Part shown: positions 26,368-37,300 of the stretch, piece by piece | Position numbering within the stretch: the stretch's first letter is position 1 | Layout: each line of letters opens with the position of its first letter | Position numbers and translations under genes: made by a program | Source: Ruminiclostridium josui JCM 17888 | GTDB lineage: Bacteria; Bacillota; Clostridia; Acetivibrionales; DSM-1351 | Direction of reading: 5' to 3' | Assembly (NCBI RefSeq): GCF_000526495.1 | Contig: NZ_JAGE01000001.1 | Span: 2,600,001 to 2,664,000, forward strand | Length of the DNA stretch: 64,000 nt | The notes under the pieces: model-generated | Databases searched by the model: none | What the model was told of the DNA's origin: nothing | Seen by the model: only the letters and a program-made list of their open reading frames with translations

Positions 26368-26928
26368 ATGAGTGCTTGTTTATGGCCCGGCAATAATCCT
26401 ATTATGCAGCAATATCACGATAACGAATGGTGCAGACCTAGTTATGACGATTCATATATATTTGAAATGCTTACTTTAGAAGGGGCTCAAAGCGGATTAT
26501 CCTGGAGTATTATACTATCGAAAAGAGAAGAATATAGAAAGGCTTTTAGGAATTTTGATATTAGGTATTGTTCAACTCTAAGCGATGAAGAACTGGAAAA
26601 TATCAAAAATGAATATAACGTTATTAAAAATCCTTTGAAATTAAAGTCTGTCAGAAGCAATGCCTTGGCAGTTCTAAAAATACAAACAGAATTCGGAAGC
26701 TTTTCAGATTTCTTATGGCGTTACGCTGATTATCGCCCTCAAATAAATATTTGGAATTCTGAAGAACAAATTCCTGCAAAAAATCTCCTTTCAGAGAAAA
26801 TTAGCAAGGATTTGAAAAAGAGAAATTTCAAATTTGTTGGGCCTATTATAATTTATTCATTCATGCAGGCAATCGGCATGGTAGACGACCATATAAGATC
26901 ATGTCCGTATCATACAATAAACCGATAA
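26368..26928 (+). CDS. tag: DNA-3-methyladenine glycosylase I
   Basis: A 186-residue Tag-family glycosylase that removes 3-methyladenine from alkylated DNA as the first step of base excision repair. The N-terminal YHDNEWCRPSYDD, then FEMLTLEGAQSGLSWSIIL, is diagnostic, with the Trp and Glu of the base pocket. The zinc-binding residues seen in E. coli Tag (Cys near the N-terminus, His and Cys near the C-terminus) appear as ACLWPG and MVDDHIRSCPYH. Length is as usual. Ribosome site AGAAAGGA precedes the ATG. Confidence 0.95.
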   Translation: MSACLWPGNNPIMQQYHDNEWCRPSYDDSYIFEMLTLEGAQSGLSWSIILSKREEYRKAFRNFDIRYCSTLSDEELENIKNEYNVIKNPLKLKSVRSNALAVLKIQTEFGSFSDFLWRYADYRPQINIWNSEEQIPAKNLLSEKISKDLKKRNFKFVGPIIIYSFMQAIGMVDDHIRSCPYHTINR

Positions 26929-26961
26929 AATATGTCATTTAGACTGAGGTATAACCAATAA

Positions 26962-27468
26962 GAGTATGGTATAGACAATCCAGAAATACACAGAAAAATA
27001 AACGATTCAGGGGTTGCTGCTACAGATCTTTGGTCTGCTCAAAAAATAAAAACTGAAATATTTAATGCAATAAAGGGTCTAGACTGGCAGGATAGTGTCA
27101 AATCATTAAATGTAAAGACAGTACCTGTCAATCCACAAATCAATGACAGATATATTATTTCTGCTGAAGCAGAAGGGGTATTTAGCGGAAAAGAAGGACA
27201 GATTGCTGATTGGAACGGCTTTTCTTGGGATTTTTATGTACCTTCAACAGGTTGGGCTGTATATGTAGAAGATCAGAACAAGAATTATACATATAATTTG
27301 TCAAACCAATGGGTTGTAACCGGAGGTGCAAATCAGACAGTCGAGGCAGGAAAAGGTCTTGTTGGAGGAGGCGCACTAAATACTATTACCATTGATGTGG
27401 GTGCCGGAAACGGTGTGGAAATAAGTGAAAGTAATCAAAATTTTTACATTTGCTTACTTTTATATTAA
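26962..27468 (+). pseudogene. Remnant of a phage tail protein with a DUF2793-like domain
   Basis: An open frame of about 168 codons lacks any start near its 5' end; it follows a stop codon directly. The translation contains NDSGVAATDLWSAQKIKTEI, then VNPQINDRYIISAEAEGVFSG, IADWNGFSWDFYVPSTGWAVYV and WVVTGGANQTVEAG. The order DRYI, A.GVFSGKEGQIA.WNG.SWDF, P..GW.VYV fits the DUF2793 domain of phage tail or fibre proteins. The last 15 residues (SESNQNFYICLLLY) look out of frame, so both ends are damaged. No other phage gene is adjacent. It lies directly ahead of the metG T-box leader. Confidence 0.65.
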
Positions 27469-27544
27469 ATTAAAGAGAAAGGATTAAAATATGTGCAACA
27501 GATTCCTAATCCCTTGACAACTCTTCGTGTTAGCTTTAGACTAA

Positions 27545-27835
27545 TATTGATATTGTTTACAGGCTATGAAAAGAAGAGTAGGCAACGTAACGACTACAGA
27601 GAACCTTGGGAGTGCTGAGAACAGGGGAGTCGTGAAATTGTTGAAGATGGACTTGGAGCTTCTATGCTGAGGACTGACATTTTCAGTTTTAGGTATGGAC
27701 GGGAACACCCGTTATAGTGCATACTGTATTATTGCAGTTGTTAAGGCTTTTTGTCGTGAGGCAAAAAGTAAATTAAAGTGGTAACACGAGTTTTCTCGTC
27801 TTTAAATAATATATTATTTAAAGGCGTTTTTTATT
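27545..27835 (+). promoter_or_regulatory. Methionine-specific T-box leader of metG
   Basis: The T-box core AAAGTGGTAACACGAG is at 27775-27790, followed by a terminator stem CTTTAAATAATAT/ATATTATTTAAAG (about 27800-27823) and GCGTTTTTTATTTTT. Upstream, AGAAGAGTAGGC and the GAGAACC region fit the Stem I conserved elements, and the ATG at 27664-27666 in GCTTCTATGCTGAGG is in the right place for a methionine specifier codon. Uncharged tRNA-Met would pair with the specifier and the core and prevent termination. A TTGACA at 27514-27519 may be the -35 element. The metG gene begins 30 bases after the terminator. Confidence 0.9.
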
Positions 27836-27865
27836 TTTTAAGAAAAGTAATCAGGAGGAGTAGAA

Positions 27866-29830
27866 ATGTCAAAAAAACCTTATTATTTGACTACGGCTAT
27901 TGCGTACACATCCAGTAAACCTCACATAGGTAATACTTTTGAAATAGTATTAGCTGATAGCTTCGCAAGATTTAAAAGAATGCAGGGGTACGATGTACGT
28001 TTTCAGACAGGAACTGATGAGCATGGTCAAAAAATTGAGCTAAAAGCAAAAGAAGCAGGTATCAGCCCTAAGGAGTACGTTGATAACTTTGCTGAAGAAA
28101 TAAAGCGTATCTGTGATTTAATGAATACAACATATGATAAATTTATACGTACCACCGATGAATATCACGAAAAGCAGGTTCAGAAAATTTTCAAGAAGCT
28201 ATATGAGCAAGGAGATATATATAAAGGACACTATGAAGGAATGTATTGTACTCCCTGTGAAGCATTTTTTACACCTTCACAGTTAGTTGATGGCAAGTGT
28301 CCTGACTGTGGAAGGGAATGTCATCCTGCAAAAGAAGAGGCATACTTCCTAAAACTAAGTAAATATGCGGATCGTTTAATTCAGCATATAAATGAGCATC
28401 CTGAATTTATTCAGCCTGAGTCCAGAAAAAATGAAATGATGAACAACTTTTTACTGCCGGGACTTCAGGACTTATGTGTTTCAAGAACCTCATTCAAATG
28501 GGGAATTCCTGTGGACTTTGATGACAAGCATGTTGTATATGTGTGGCTTGATGCACTGAGCAACTATATTACAGGCTTGGGCTTTGACGTTGACGGAAAT
28601 AATGATGAATTATTTAATAAATACTGGCCTGCTGATTTGCACCTGATAGGTAAGGATATTCTAAGATTCCATACAATCTATTGGCCTATTATGCTTATGG
28701 CTATGGATATTCCCCTTCCAAAGCAGGTGTTTGGTCATCCATGGTTGCTCATGGGTAGTGGCAAGATGAGTAAGTCAAAGGGAAATGTAATTTACGCCGA
28801 TGAGCTTGTTGACATTTTCGGAGTAGATGCAGTCAGATACTATGTTCTCCATGAAATGCCCTTTGATAATGATGGCATAATTTCTTGGGATTTGGTTACT
28901 GAACGTATAAATTCAGACTTGGCCAATGTGCTGGGAAATCTTGTAAACCGCGTAATCGCTATGAGTAACAAGTATTTTTCAGGTGTTGTAAATAACTCAA
29001 ATGTGAGGGAAGAAATAGACAATGAACTTATTGAATTAACCCTGAAAACACCTGAAATAGTAGTTGAAAAAATGGACAAGCTGAGAGTGGCAGATGCCCT
29101 TTCAGAGATATTTTCATTATTTAAACGCTGTAATAAATACATTGATGAAACAATGCCTTGGATACTTGCAAAGGATGAGGACAAAAAGCCAAGGCTGGAA
29201 ACAGTTTTGTATAATCTGGTAGAAAGCATTGCAACTGGAGCAAGCTTATTGGAAGCATTTATGCCTGAGACCGCACAAAAAATAGTTGCCCAATTAAATA
29301 CAAGTATCAGGCCTTTAGAGGATATGAAGGTTTTCGGACAATATAAATCAGGAACAAAGGTTACTGAAAACCCCGAAATCCTATTTTTAAGATTGGATAT
29401 AAAAGATATACTGGAAAAAGTAGGACAGAAGGAAGAACCTGAAACTACTCCTGCACCTGTTGCAGATGATAAAAATGAAAATATCATAGAAATTGAGCCC
29501 AAAGAAGAAATCACATATGATGATTTTACAAAAATGCAATTCCAGATAGGAGAAATAGTGGAATGTGCAGAAGTTCCAAAATCAAAAAAATTATTGTGCT
29601 CACAAGTAAAAATAGGTGGACAGATAAGGCAGATAGTTTCGGGTATAAAGAAACATTATACGCCGGAACAGATGGTTGGTAAAAAGGTAATGGTACTAGT
29701 AAATCTCAAGCCTGTTAAACTGGCGGGAGTTCTGTCGGAGGGTATGTTACTATGTGCCGAGGACGAAAATGGAGAACTTGCACTTATGGTACCTGAAAAG
29801 CCAATGCCGTCAGGTGCGGAAATAAGATAA
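27866..29830 (+). CDS. metG: Methionyl-tRNA synthetase
   Basis: A 654-residue class I aminoacyl-tRNA synthetase charging tRNA-Met. HIGH-type motif PHIGNTFE at residues 18-25, one knuckle CTPC...CPDCGREC in the connective region, and GKMSKSKGN near residue 302 (KMSKS loop). After the anticodon-binding helical domain there is a Glu/Pro-rich linker (about 510-545) and a C-terminal tRNA-binding OB-fold domain (FQIGEIVECAEVPKSKKLL and on), the dimerising form common in Firmicutes. AGGAGGAG precedes the ATG. Regulated by the T-box upstream, with a terminator after the gene. Confidence 0.97.
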   Translation: MSKKPYYLTTAIAYTSSKPHIGNTFEIVLADSFARFKRMQGYDVRFQTGTDEHGQKIELKAKEAGISPKEYVDNFAEEIKRICDLMNTTYDKFIRTTDEYHEKQVQKIFKKLYEQGDIYKGHYEGMYCTPCEAFFTPSQLVDGKCPDCGRECHPAKEEAYFLKLSKYADRLIQHINEHPEFIQPESRKNEMMNNFLLPGLQDLCVSRTSFKWGIPVDFDDKHVVYVWLDALSNYITGLGFDVDGNNDELFNKYWPADLHLIGKDILRFHTIYWPIMLMAMDIPLPKQVFGHPWLLMGSGKMSKSKGNVIYADELVDIFGVDAVRYYVLHEMPFDNDGIISWDLVTERINSDLANVLGNLVNRVIAMSNKYFSGVVNNSNVREEIDNELIELTLKTPEIVVEKMDKLRVADALSEIFSLFKRCNKYIDETMPWILAKDEDKKPRLETVLYNLVESIATGASLLEAFMPETAQKIVAQLNTSIRPLEDMKVFGQYKSGTKVTENPEILFLRLDIKDILEKVGQKEEPETTPAPVADDKNENIIEIEPKEEITYDDFTKMQFQIGEIVECAEVPKSKKLLCSQVKIGGQIRQIVSGIKKHYTPEQMVGKKVMVLVNLKPVKLAGVLSEGMLLCAEDENGELALMVPEKPMPSGAEIR

Positions 29831-29846
29831 TAGATTGATTCAGATG

Positions 29847-29877
29847 AAAGTGGGAAAAGTCTAATTTTCCCACTTTT
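29847..29877 (+). terminator. Terminator of metG
   Basis: AAAGTGGGAAAA (29847-29858) pairs with TTTTCCCACTTT (29865-29876) around a six-base loop, with a T-run at the end. It should act in both directions. Confidence 0.85.
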
Positions 29878-31706
<1,829 letters not shown>

Positions 31707-31716
31707 ATTATTGTTT

Positions 31717-31767
31717 AAAAAGGTACCATTCAGGAGGAGATTATAACCCTCTAAATGGTACTTTTTT
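31717..31767 (+). terminator. Terminator after the GH5 cellulase gene
   Basis: AAAAAGGTACCATT (31717-31730) pairs with AAATGGTACTTTTTT (31753-31767); the inner GGAGG and CCCTC can extend the stem. A T-run follows. Confidence 0.85.
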
Positions 31768-31880
31768 ATGTAAAAGCTTTGCCGGAAATAACTAATTAAG
31801 GTACGAGTTATATTTACTCGGTACCTTTAAAATGGTATTATTGGTATATAATGTATAATGATTTAAAGGAGGACAAAGAA

Positions 31881-32591
31881 ATGTATTGTTTAAGAAAAAC
31901 TAAAGTGTTTTTTTCTATGATTCTGGTACTTACTTTGTTGATTGCCTGCTGTACATTTCCTGCAGCAGCTCAGGAAGATGGTTTGGTTATTGGTGACGCA
32001 AATGGAGATGGAAAAGTCAATTTGGTTGACTTGACTTTGCTGAATCGATACATATCAGGTACCATAAATACGTTTCCATATTATATGGCCGACTATACTA
32101 TGGATGTTAATAATGACGGATATATTAACAAACAAGATGCTGACCTGCTGTATAGTTTTTTATCAGGCTCACTTGCATCACTACCTGCAGCAGATATAAT
32201 AAAAAATATGCCCCAAACAGTATTTCAATGGGGATATGTAAATGGTGCATGGATTTATACAAATTTAAAAGTAACTATAGATAAACAAGGAAATGTTTAC
32301 GCTAATGGAACAATAGCACCAAAGGTAAATCCTTCCACCATAAAAGTACCCAAAATTGAACTTGAGGCAATGTATATGGACTTATACCTAGCGTCAGAAG
32401 GCGTAATAACAAAACCTATGCCTGGCGGTTGTGATATGGGGTTAAGTACTTATAGCGGAAATATCATAAAGAATGGGAATATTCAAAATGTATTTTTGAT
32501 GCAGCACGGCGACATTGAACAGGAAAATCTATCACCGTTCACTCAGACTTTGGTGGATTGGCTTGATGGATATGTAAATATGCTCTACTAA
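31881..32591 (+). CDS. Secreted protein with an N-terminal dockerin and an unknown C-terminal domain
   Basis: About 236 residues from the ATG at 31881 (AAAGGAGG nine bases before); an ATG at 31851 has no site. The first 30 residues are a signal peptide (FFSMILVLTLLIACC, cleavage near PAAAQ). Residues 33-100 form a dockerin: DANGDGKVNLVDLTLLNRYI and DVNNDGYINKQDADLLYSFL. The remaining 130 residues, beginning FQWGYVNGAWIYTNLKVTID, match nothing I recognise; they contain aromatic-rich strands and three Met/Gly-rich turns. Most dockerins in this genus are C-terminal, so an N-terminal dockerin is less common. It should attach to a scaffoldin; its activity is unknown. The Val/Asn/Lys pairs at recognition positions differ from the Cel5A dockerin, so it may bind a different cohesin. 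Confidence 0.82.
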   Translation: MYCLRKTKVFFSMILVLTLLIACCTFPAAAQEDGLVIGDANGDGKVNLVDLTLLNRYISGTINTFPYYMADYTMDVNNDGYINKQDADLLYSFLSGSLASLPAADIIKNMPQTVFQWGYVNGAWIYTNLKVTIDKQGNVYANGTIAPKVNPSTIKVPKIELEAMYMDLYLASEGVITKPMPGGCDMGLSTYSGNIIKNGNIQNVFLMQHGDIEQENLSPFTQTLVDWLDGYVNMLY

Positions 32592-32682
32592 AAAAGCTAT
32601 AGTAACCTATCTGATAATGATATATAATATAGATTGCAGATACTTGCAAATATTATACATAGATAGGGGAATATGTAAACAC

Positions 32683-33153
32683 ATGGTGGAATCAGGTAAA
32701 GAATTTATAATGGAAAATGTGTTGTCTCTTAGAAAAAAGATGACTCAGAGACAATTAGACCAGGAAATGGAGAAAATAGGAGAATTTCTTCAAAGTAATG
32801 GTGCAACTCAAGCCGGACCCATAGTTACGGTAACTTTTTCAATTGAAACAAAAAATGAAGAACCTTTATTGGACATGGAGATACTTGTACCTATGGATAA
32901 GGAGTTAGAATTGTCGGGTGACTATGTATTTAAGCCTTTGTTTAAGGTAACAAATGCAGTTTATGCAAGGCACAAAGGCAATCCGGCAAAGTTACAGAAC
33001 ACATATAATGAAATGCTTTCATTCATTCAGGAAAATAATTTGCAGCAGATAACAGTTGGGTATAACGTTCTTATCAATGAGCCTATGCCCGGACTGACTC
33101 TCGATGATATGATTATCGACGTATACATAGGAATAAATCCAAATATTCTTTAA
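32683..33153 (+). CDS. Small GyrI-like/DUF5085-like protein
   Basis: About 156 residues from the ATG at 32683, or 147 from the ATG at 32710; a more upstream start at 32617 has no site. Sequence MTQRQLDQEMEKIGEFLQ, then IVTVTFSIETKN, then LDMEILVPMDKE, and a final LDDMIIDVYIGIN. The pattern of a V.F..E......EI.VP strand and a C-terminal D.YI.I strand recalls GyrI-like effector-binding folds, such as DUF5085 proteins in Firmicutes. No catalytic motif is visible and no signal peptide. It lies between cellulosomal genes but does not look secreted. The function is unknown. Confidence 0.6.
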   Translation: MVESGKEFIMENVLSLRKKMTQRQLDQEMEKIGEFLQSNGATQAGPIVTVTFSIETKNEEPLLDMEILVPMDKELELSGDYVFKPLFKVTNAVYARHKGNPAKLQNTYNEMLSFIQENNLQQITVGYNVLINEPMPGLTLDDMIIDVYIGINPNIL

Positions 33154-33215
33154 TATATATATGTGTAATATTTGAAATTGTTAATTGCAGGTAATTCAGA
33201 GAAAATTACGAGGAT

Positions 33216-33259
33216 AAAAAAGGCATCAATCAGAAATAATGCTGATTGATGCCTTTTTT
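33216..33259. terminator. Bidirectional terminator
   Basis: AAAAAGGCATCAATCAG (33216-33232) pairs with CTGATTGATGCCTTTTTT (33242-33259), perfect over 17 pairs around an eight-base loop. It ends transcription from the 32683 gene and probably also from the convergent CotH gene ending at 33377. Confidence 0.9.
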
Positions 33260-33376
33260 ATATGCCAAATTGCTACTCAAAGCAGTACTACAGTTTTCTT
33301 TGGTAGTATCCTCCTTCGATTTAGATTGCATGAATTATCATGTAGTGGAGGATATTAAATTGCTCAAGGGTCTCTG

Positions 33377-35233
33377 TTACCATGGCCATCCAGGATTAGT
33401 GTTTGTAGTTGGTTTCCATCCGGATTTATCCAACCAGGCAGACCTTTGGAGCAAGAAGTTTTGTAAAATTGTTATTTGCTCTTCCCAGGTTTGTGTTGTT
33501 TGTGTACTGAAACCGCCTACATAGGAAGTTCCTAGGTTATTCCATTTCTGGAAATTACGTTTAGCGCCGTTTGTTAATGGTGCTGTCAGTTTTTGAACCA
33601 GTGCTTTTATCTGTGTATCAGAAAGAGGTCCTTTACGCAATTCCTGCCAGCGTGCACTGATTTTGCTTTGGAAAGCAGGATCTTTCATAAGTGTATAATA
33701 CCAATCACATGTGGAACTCATACCAAACATTGGTTGGAACTGCCAGCCTTCTACATAGTTTGTCCCCATACCCATCATACCGGTAACGCAATTGTAGGCC
33801 AAATCATAATCCCAAAGTGGGCCTGCTGTCAGTTTGGCACCACGATCCTTATATATGTAAGTACTACGCATATATGAGTCGCCTTCACGGGCAATCTCAT
33901 TTCCAATAATGTAATTTACGAAGGAATCAACGTCGATATAAGCAGGGTATCCAGTGTTTGGATCAGAAGGATTAGAGCTGTGTATAGCATTATGTACCTT
34001 TTGTATATAATTGCTTATCCATGTCAGTTGTTCAGGCAACAAATCGTCTGGATCTTTTACCTCAAGATCATTCCAACCGGAGCCTTTTACCAATGGGCCG
34101 TTAGTTGCCATCATGTTGAACTGCATTAGGTAACCTCCGGTAATATTTGGCTCTGATAGGTCATCGTCCTTGAGTTTTTTGATATTAACACGATCCTTAT
34201 CTATTTCCAGTGTTTCTGTTAACAGATATACACCCTGGTAATCTGCGGAGGTTACTGGTTGATTATCAAGATTCAGGTATACCTCTACAAATCTGTACCT
34301 TGGTGCTTTTAATCCCAGAATGGCTCCTATTTCATATGCAAGAGCATTCCTTATAAGGGATTTATCTGGGAAAGGTGAAAGTAAGGCCCAGTCGCCGTCT
34401 CCCGGCATACCTAGAAGGGAATACTTAGCATCATCATTTTTGTTATCCCACAATTCAAGACGATAAGGAGTCTTTTCGTAATTAGCTGAAGACTGACCAC
34501 GTACGTGGAATCCTGCACGAGTGGCAACTGTAGGAGTTTGTAATAATGAAGCTTCATTGTTCTGGGGCTCCATAAGCATAAAAGCAACGTCTTTGTATTC
34601 ACGATCTGGTTTTCCACCACCATAGGCGTCCAGAATCAATACAGGCAGGTCATGCTTAGGATTTATAGCACTTGCTACATAGATTGCAGTACCCATTTTA
34701 CCGCTTGCAGCTCCGTTTACAAAGGATTGAGCTCTCAATTGAGTTGTCTTGGTAAAAGACAAAGGAGAGCTATACAACGGAGAATTTGCAGTAGGAACAC
34801 TTCCGTCAGTAGTATAACGGATTTGAGCGTTAGCAACTTTTGAACTCAATGATACTGAAATCTGGTTGCTGAAGGTACAGCTTGGTACAGAGAAAACGAT
34901 GTCTCCAGTTAATTTGGCTGCAGGTGAGTCATCTTCGGGAGTTGTCCCATTATCTGCCGGAAACTTAGTAATAATGTGCAGAATATATTGTTTCATTAAT
35001 GATAAATCAATAGCATCTATATTGCCATCTCCATTTACATCGGCTACTTTAGGATCACTTATTGTTATACTGCCGAAAAGATAACCCTTCAGAATGGAAT
35101 AGTCGATAGAATCTACTGAACCATCTGAATTTAGGTCCCCATACACTGTAGCTGCGCTAACATTTGTCATAGGTATTAATACAGTGAAGAGTACTAATAA
35201 TGATGACAAGATTAGCAAACGACTTTTTTTCAT
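33377..35233 (-). CDS. Cellulosomal CotH-kinase-like protein with dockerin
   Basis: A 618-residue secreted protein. Signal peptide at residues 1-28 (LLILSSLLVLFTVLIP, cleavage near VSAA). Residues 30-95 are a dockerin with DLNSDGSVDSIDYSILKGYL and DVNGDGNIDAIDLSLMKQYI. Residues about 110-190 resemble the chitobiase/beta-hexosaminidase C-terminal domain (VPSCTFSNQISVSLSS, IRYTTDGSVPT). The rest is a CotH domain: FHVRGQSSANYEKTPYRLEL, then GDWALLSPFPDKSLIRNALAYEI, YQGVYLLTETLEIDKDRVNI and GPLWDYDLAYNC. CotH proteins are atypical protein kinases in spore coats; cellulosomal CotH proteins are known in R. cellulolyticum and C. thermocellum without a settled role. Start ATG at 35233 follows AGGAGGT. 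Confidence 0.92.
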   Translation of the reverse strand: MKKSRLLILSSLLVLFTVLIPMTNVSAATVYGDLNSDGSVDSIDYSILKGYLFGSITISDPKVADVNGDGNIDAIDLSLMKQYILHIITKFPADNGTTPEDDSPAAKLTGDIVFSVPSCTFSNQISVSLSSKVANAQIRYTTDGSVPTANSPLYSSPLSFTKTTQLRAQSFVNGAASGKMGTAIYVASAINPKHDLPVLILDAYGGGKPDREYKDVAFMLMEPQNNEASLLQTPTVATRAGFHVRGQSSANYEKTPYRLELWDNKNDDAKYSLLGMPGDGDWALLSPFPDKSLIRNALAYEIGAILGLKAPRYRFVEVYLNLDNQPVTSADYQGVYLLTETLEIDKDRVNIKKLKDDDLSEPNITGGYLMQFNMMATNGPLVKGSGWNDLEVKDPDDLLPEQLTWISNYIQKVHNAIHSSNPSDPNTGYPAYIDVDSFVNYIIGNEIAREGDSYMRSTYIYKDRGAKLTAGPLWDYDLAYNCVTGMMGMGTNYVEGWQFQPMFGMSSTCDWYYTLMKDPAFQSKISARWQELRKGPLSDTQIKALVQKLTAPLTNGAKRNFQKWNNLGTSYVGGFSTQTTQTWEEQITILQNFLLQRSAWLDKSGWKPTTNTNPGWPW

Positions 35234-35253
35234 ATAAAATACCTCCTATAAAT

Positions 35254-35760
35254 AATTTCGCTAAACAGTGAAATTAACGGTTTTTAAAGAACCGCTAAAA
35301 TACTCTGTAGTGTCCACTTTAAGTAGGTGCATATAACGTAAGTAGGTGGAACAATAAAAGCCTTGGGTAAGTCTAAAAAATTTTTTTCAGCAGGATTATT
35401 TAACTTTTTACCAAAAGGATTAAATTACAGAAGTATTAATGGAGGTATAAACAGAATGATTAGATTTTTGATGAATAGCTTATGAAGGTATTTGTGAATA
35501 TATTTATGAAATTTGCTGAAAACACAATCTTTAAACGTCAACCCAGGCTGCGTAACAGTATATATGTATTACATTATTGATTTTTCAAGGTTCAGTACAG
35601 CTTATAAAAATACTTTTAAAAAAATACTTTATTACTATAACAATTATACTCCACATTACATCCACTTTCAAACATATATTACATAAATATACCAATATAG
35701 TATAAAATGTTTATGATGTGACATAAAATGCACGCAATTTTTATATACAAGAAGTAAAAT
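35254..35760. other. Upstream region of the cotH gene with a direct repeat
   Basis: No gene is seen. TAAGTAGGTG occurs twice, at 35320-35329 and 35339-35348, with starts 19 bases apart, about 90-115 bases upstream of the CotH start. Near 35278-35294 ACGGTTTTTAAAGAACCGCT folds into a short stem. The rest is AT-rich spacer. Confidence 0.4.
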
Positions 35761-35800
35761 AAAAGAGTAAATTCCGTTTTTTTTTAGAATTTACTCTTTT
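35761..35800. terminator. Terminator of the nucleotide-sugar dehydrogenase gene
   Basis: AAAAGAGTAAATTC (35761-35774) pairs perfectly with GAATTTACTCTTTT (35787-35800). It lies just after the minus-strand stop at 35819. Confidence 0.88.
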
Positions 35801-35818
35801 GCATTGGCAGTAATACAT

Positions 35819-37138
35819 TTACAGACTCCAATAAATGTACTCAGGTTTAGCAAATTCATCTTTGTTTAAAACACTTTTTACATCAATGATAACTTTGTTT
35901 TCCTTTCTATCAGTTTTAAACATCTTATCAAAGTCTGCTTTAGACAGCTTTAAAAAGGAATTATGGCTAACGGCTAATACTACCGCATCCATATCTTTGA
36001 TATCTTCAATAGGTATCAAATCAATACCATATTCCCGCTTTGCTTCTAAAGCATCTGCTTCCGAATCAGAAACAACGGGTACAATACCATATTCACGGAG
36101 GCTTTTCACAATGTCTATAACCCTTGTATTGCGGGTGTCAGGACAATTTTCTTTAAAAGTAAAGCCAAGTATTGCAACTTTGGAATTTTTAACTGATAAA
36201 TCAGCTGCAATCATGTTTTTTAAAAGATTTTCAACAATGTATTTTCCCATAATATCGTTAATTCTTCTGCCTGAAAGAATAATTTGAGAATGATAACCCA
36301 ATTGCTCCGCCCTATAGGTAAAATAATAGGGATCAACACCGATACAGTGTCCTCCAACCAATCCAGGGGTAAACATTAGAAAATTCCACTTTGTCCCAGC
36401 TGCTTCAAGTACCGACTTTGTATTAATATTCATTTTATTAAAAACCATTGATATTTCGTTCATAAATGCAATATTAATATCACGCTGGGAGTTTTCTATA
36501 ACTTTTGCTGCCTCTGCGACTTTAATTGAGTCAGCAGGATATACTCCTGCTTTTATGACCATTGCATAGACTTTTGCTATTGTATCAAGTGCATCGTCAT
36601 CAATACCTGATACAACTTTTATAATATTTTCAAGTCTGTGCTGCTTATCACCGGGATTTATTCTTTCTGGAGAATAGCCTACCTTAAAGTCTTCTCCGCA
36701 TTTCATGCCCGATTCCTTTTCCAGTATAGGTACGCAGATTTCTTCAGTAACGCCGGGATAGACAGTAGACTCATATACAACAATTGCCCCTTTGTGAAGG
36801 TTTCTGCCCACAATTCGGCTTGCCAATTCTACAGGATTCAGATTTGGGGTATGGTCTGATTTTACAGGTGTAGGTACTGAGATAATCAAAAATCCTGCTT
36901 CTTTAAGCCGTGCTTCATCTGACGTAAATTCCACGGTAGAATTTTTTAATACATTGTCTCCTACTTCCTTAGTTACATCTATGCCATTTTTATACAAATC
37001 AATTTTTTCACTATTTATGTCGTAACCTAACACAGAGGCTCTTTTTGAAAAGGCGATAGCAAGAGGTAATCCAACATAACCGAGGCCTATCACCGCTATT
37101 TTTTCTTTTCGACTTAATATATTTTCGTATAAACTCAT
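35819..37138 (-). CDS. UDP-sugar 6-dehydrogenase (WbpO/TviB-like)
   Basis: A 439-residue nucleotide-sugar dehydrogenase. N-terminal NAD fold IAVIGLGYVGLPLAIAFSK, central ESTVYPGVTEEI, AEAAKVIENSQRDINIAFMNE and the catalytic Cys in VGGHCIGVDPYYF (about residue 270). The three UDPG_MGDP_dh domains are complete. The sequence resembles UDP-N-acetylhexosamine dehydrogenases (TviB, WbpO, WecC group) rather than UDP-glucose dehydrogenase; the exact sugar cannot be fixed. It would make a UDP-uronic acid for a surface polymer. No polysaccharide cluster surrounds it. No close ribosome site stronger than AAGGATG is seen upstream of the ATG at 37138. Confidence 0.9.
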   Translation of the reverse strand: MSLYENILSRKEKIAVIGLGYVGLPLAIAFSKRASVLGYDINSEKIDLYKNGIDVTKEVGDNVLKNSTVEFTSDEARLKEAGFLIISVPTPVKSDHTPNLNPVELASRIVGRNLHKGAIVVYESTVYPGVTEEICVPILEKESGMKCGEDFKVGYSPERINPGDKQHRLENIIKVVSGIDDDALDTIAKVYAMVIKAGVYPADSIKVAEAAKVIENSQRDINIAFMNEISMVFNKMNINTKSVLEAAGTKWNFLMFTPGLVGGHCIGVDPYYFTYRAEQLGYHSQIILSGRRINDIMGKYIVENLLKNMIAADLSVKNSKVAILGFTFKENCPDTRNTRVIDIVKSLREYGIVPVVSDSEADALEAKREYGIDLIPIEDIKDMDAVVLAVSHNSFLKLSKADFDKMFKTDRKENKVIIDVKSVLNKDEFAKPEYIYWSL

Positions 37139-37239
37139 GATAAATCATCCTTAATCTAACAAGTATATATTAATGGAATAAATATGGTACGATATAGAAT
37201 ATCAGTTAACAATATAGTATGTTGGGGATTTAAGGTATG

Positions 37240-37268
37240 TTACATATTCTCTGAAATATAGATATAAT
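37240..37268 (+). promoter_or_regulatory. Promoter of the EFR1 gene
   Basis: TTACAT (37240-37245), 17-bp spacer, TATAAT (37263-37268), 33 bases before the ATG. Confidence 0.6.
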
Positions 37269-37300
37269 AAACATAGTAAATTCCTTGAAAGGGTGATGAA

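Noticed and set aside
28840-29514. Minus-strand frame of 224 codons within metG
   Set aside because: Ser/Ile-rich shadow of metG with no independent support.
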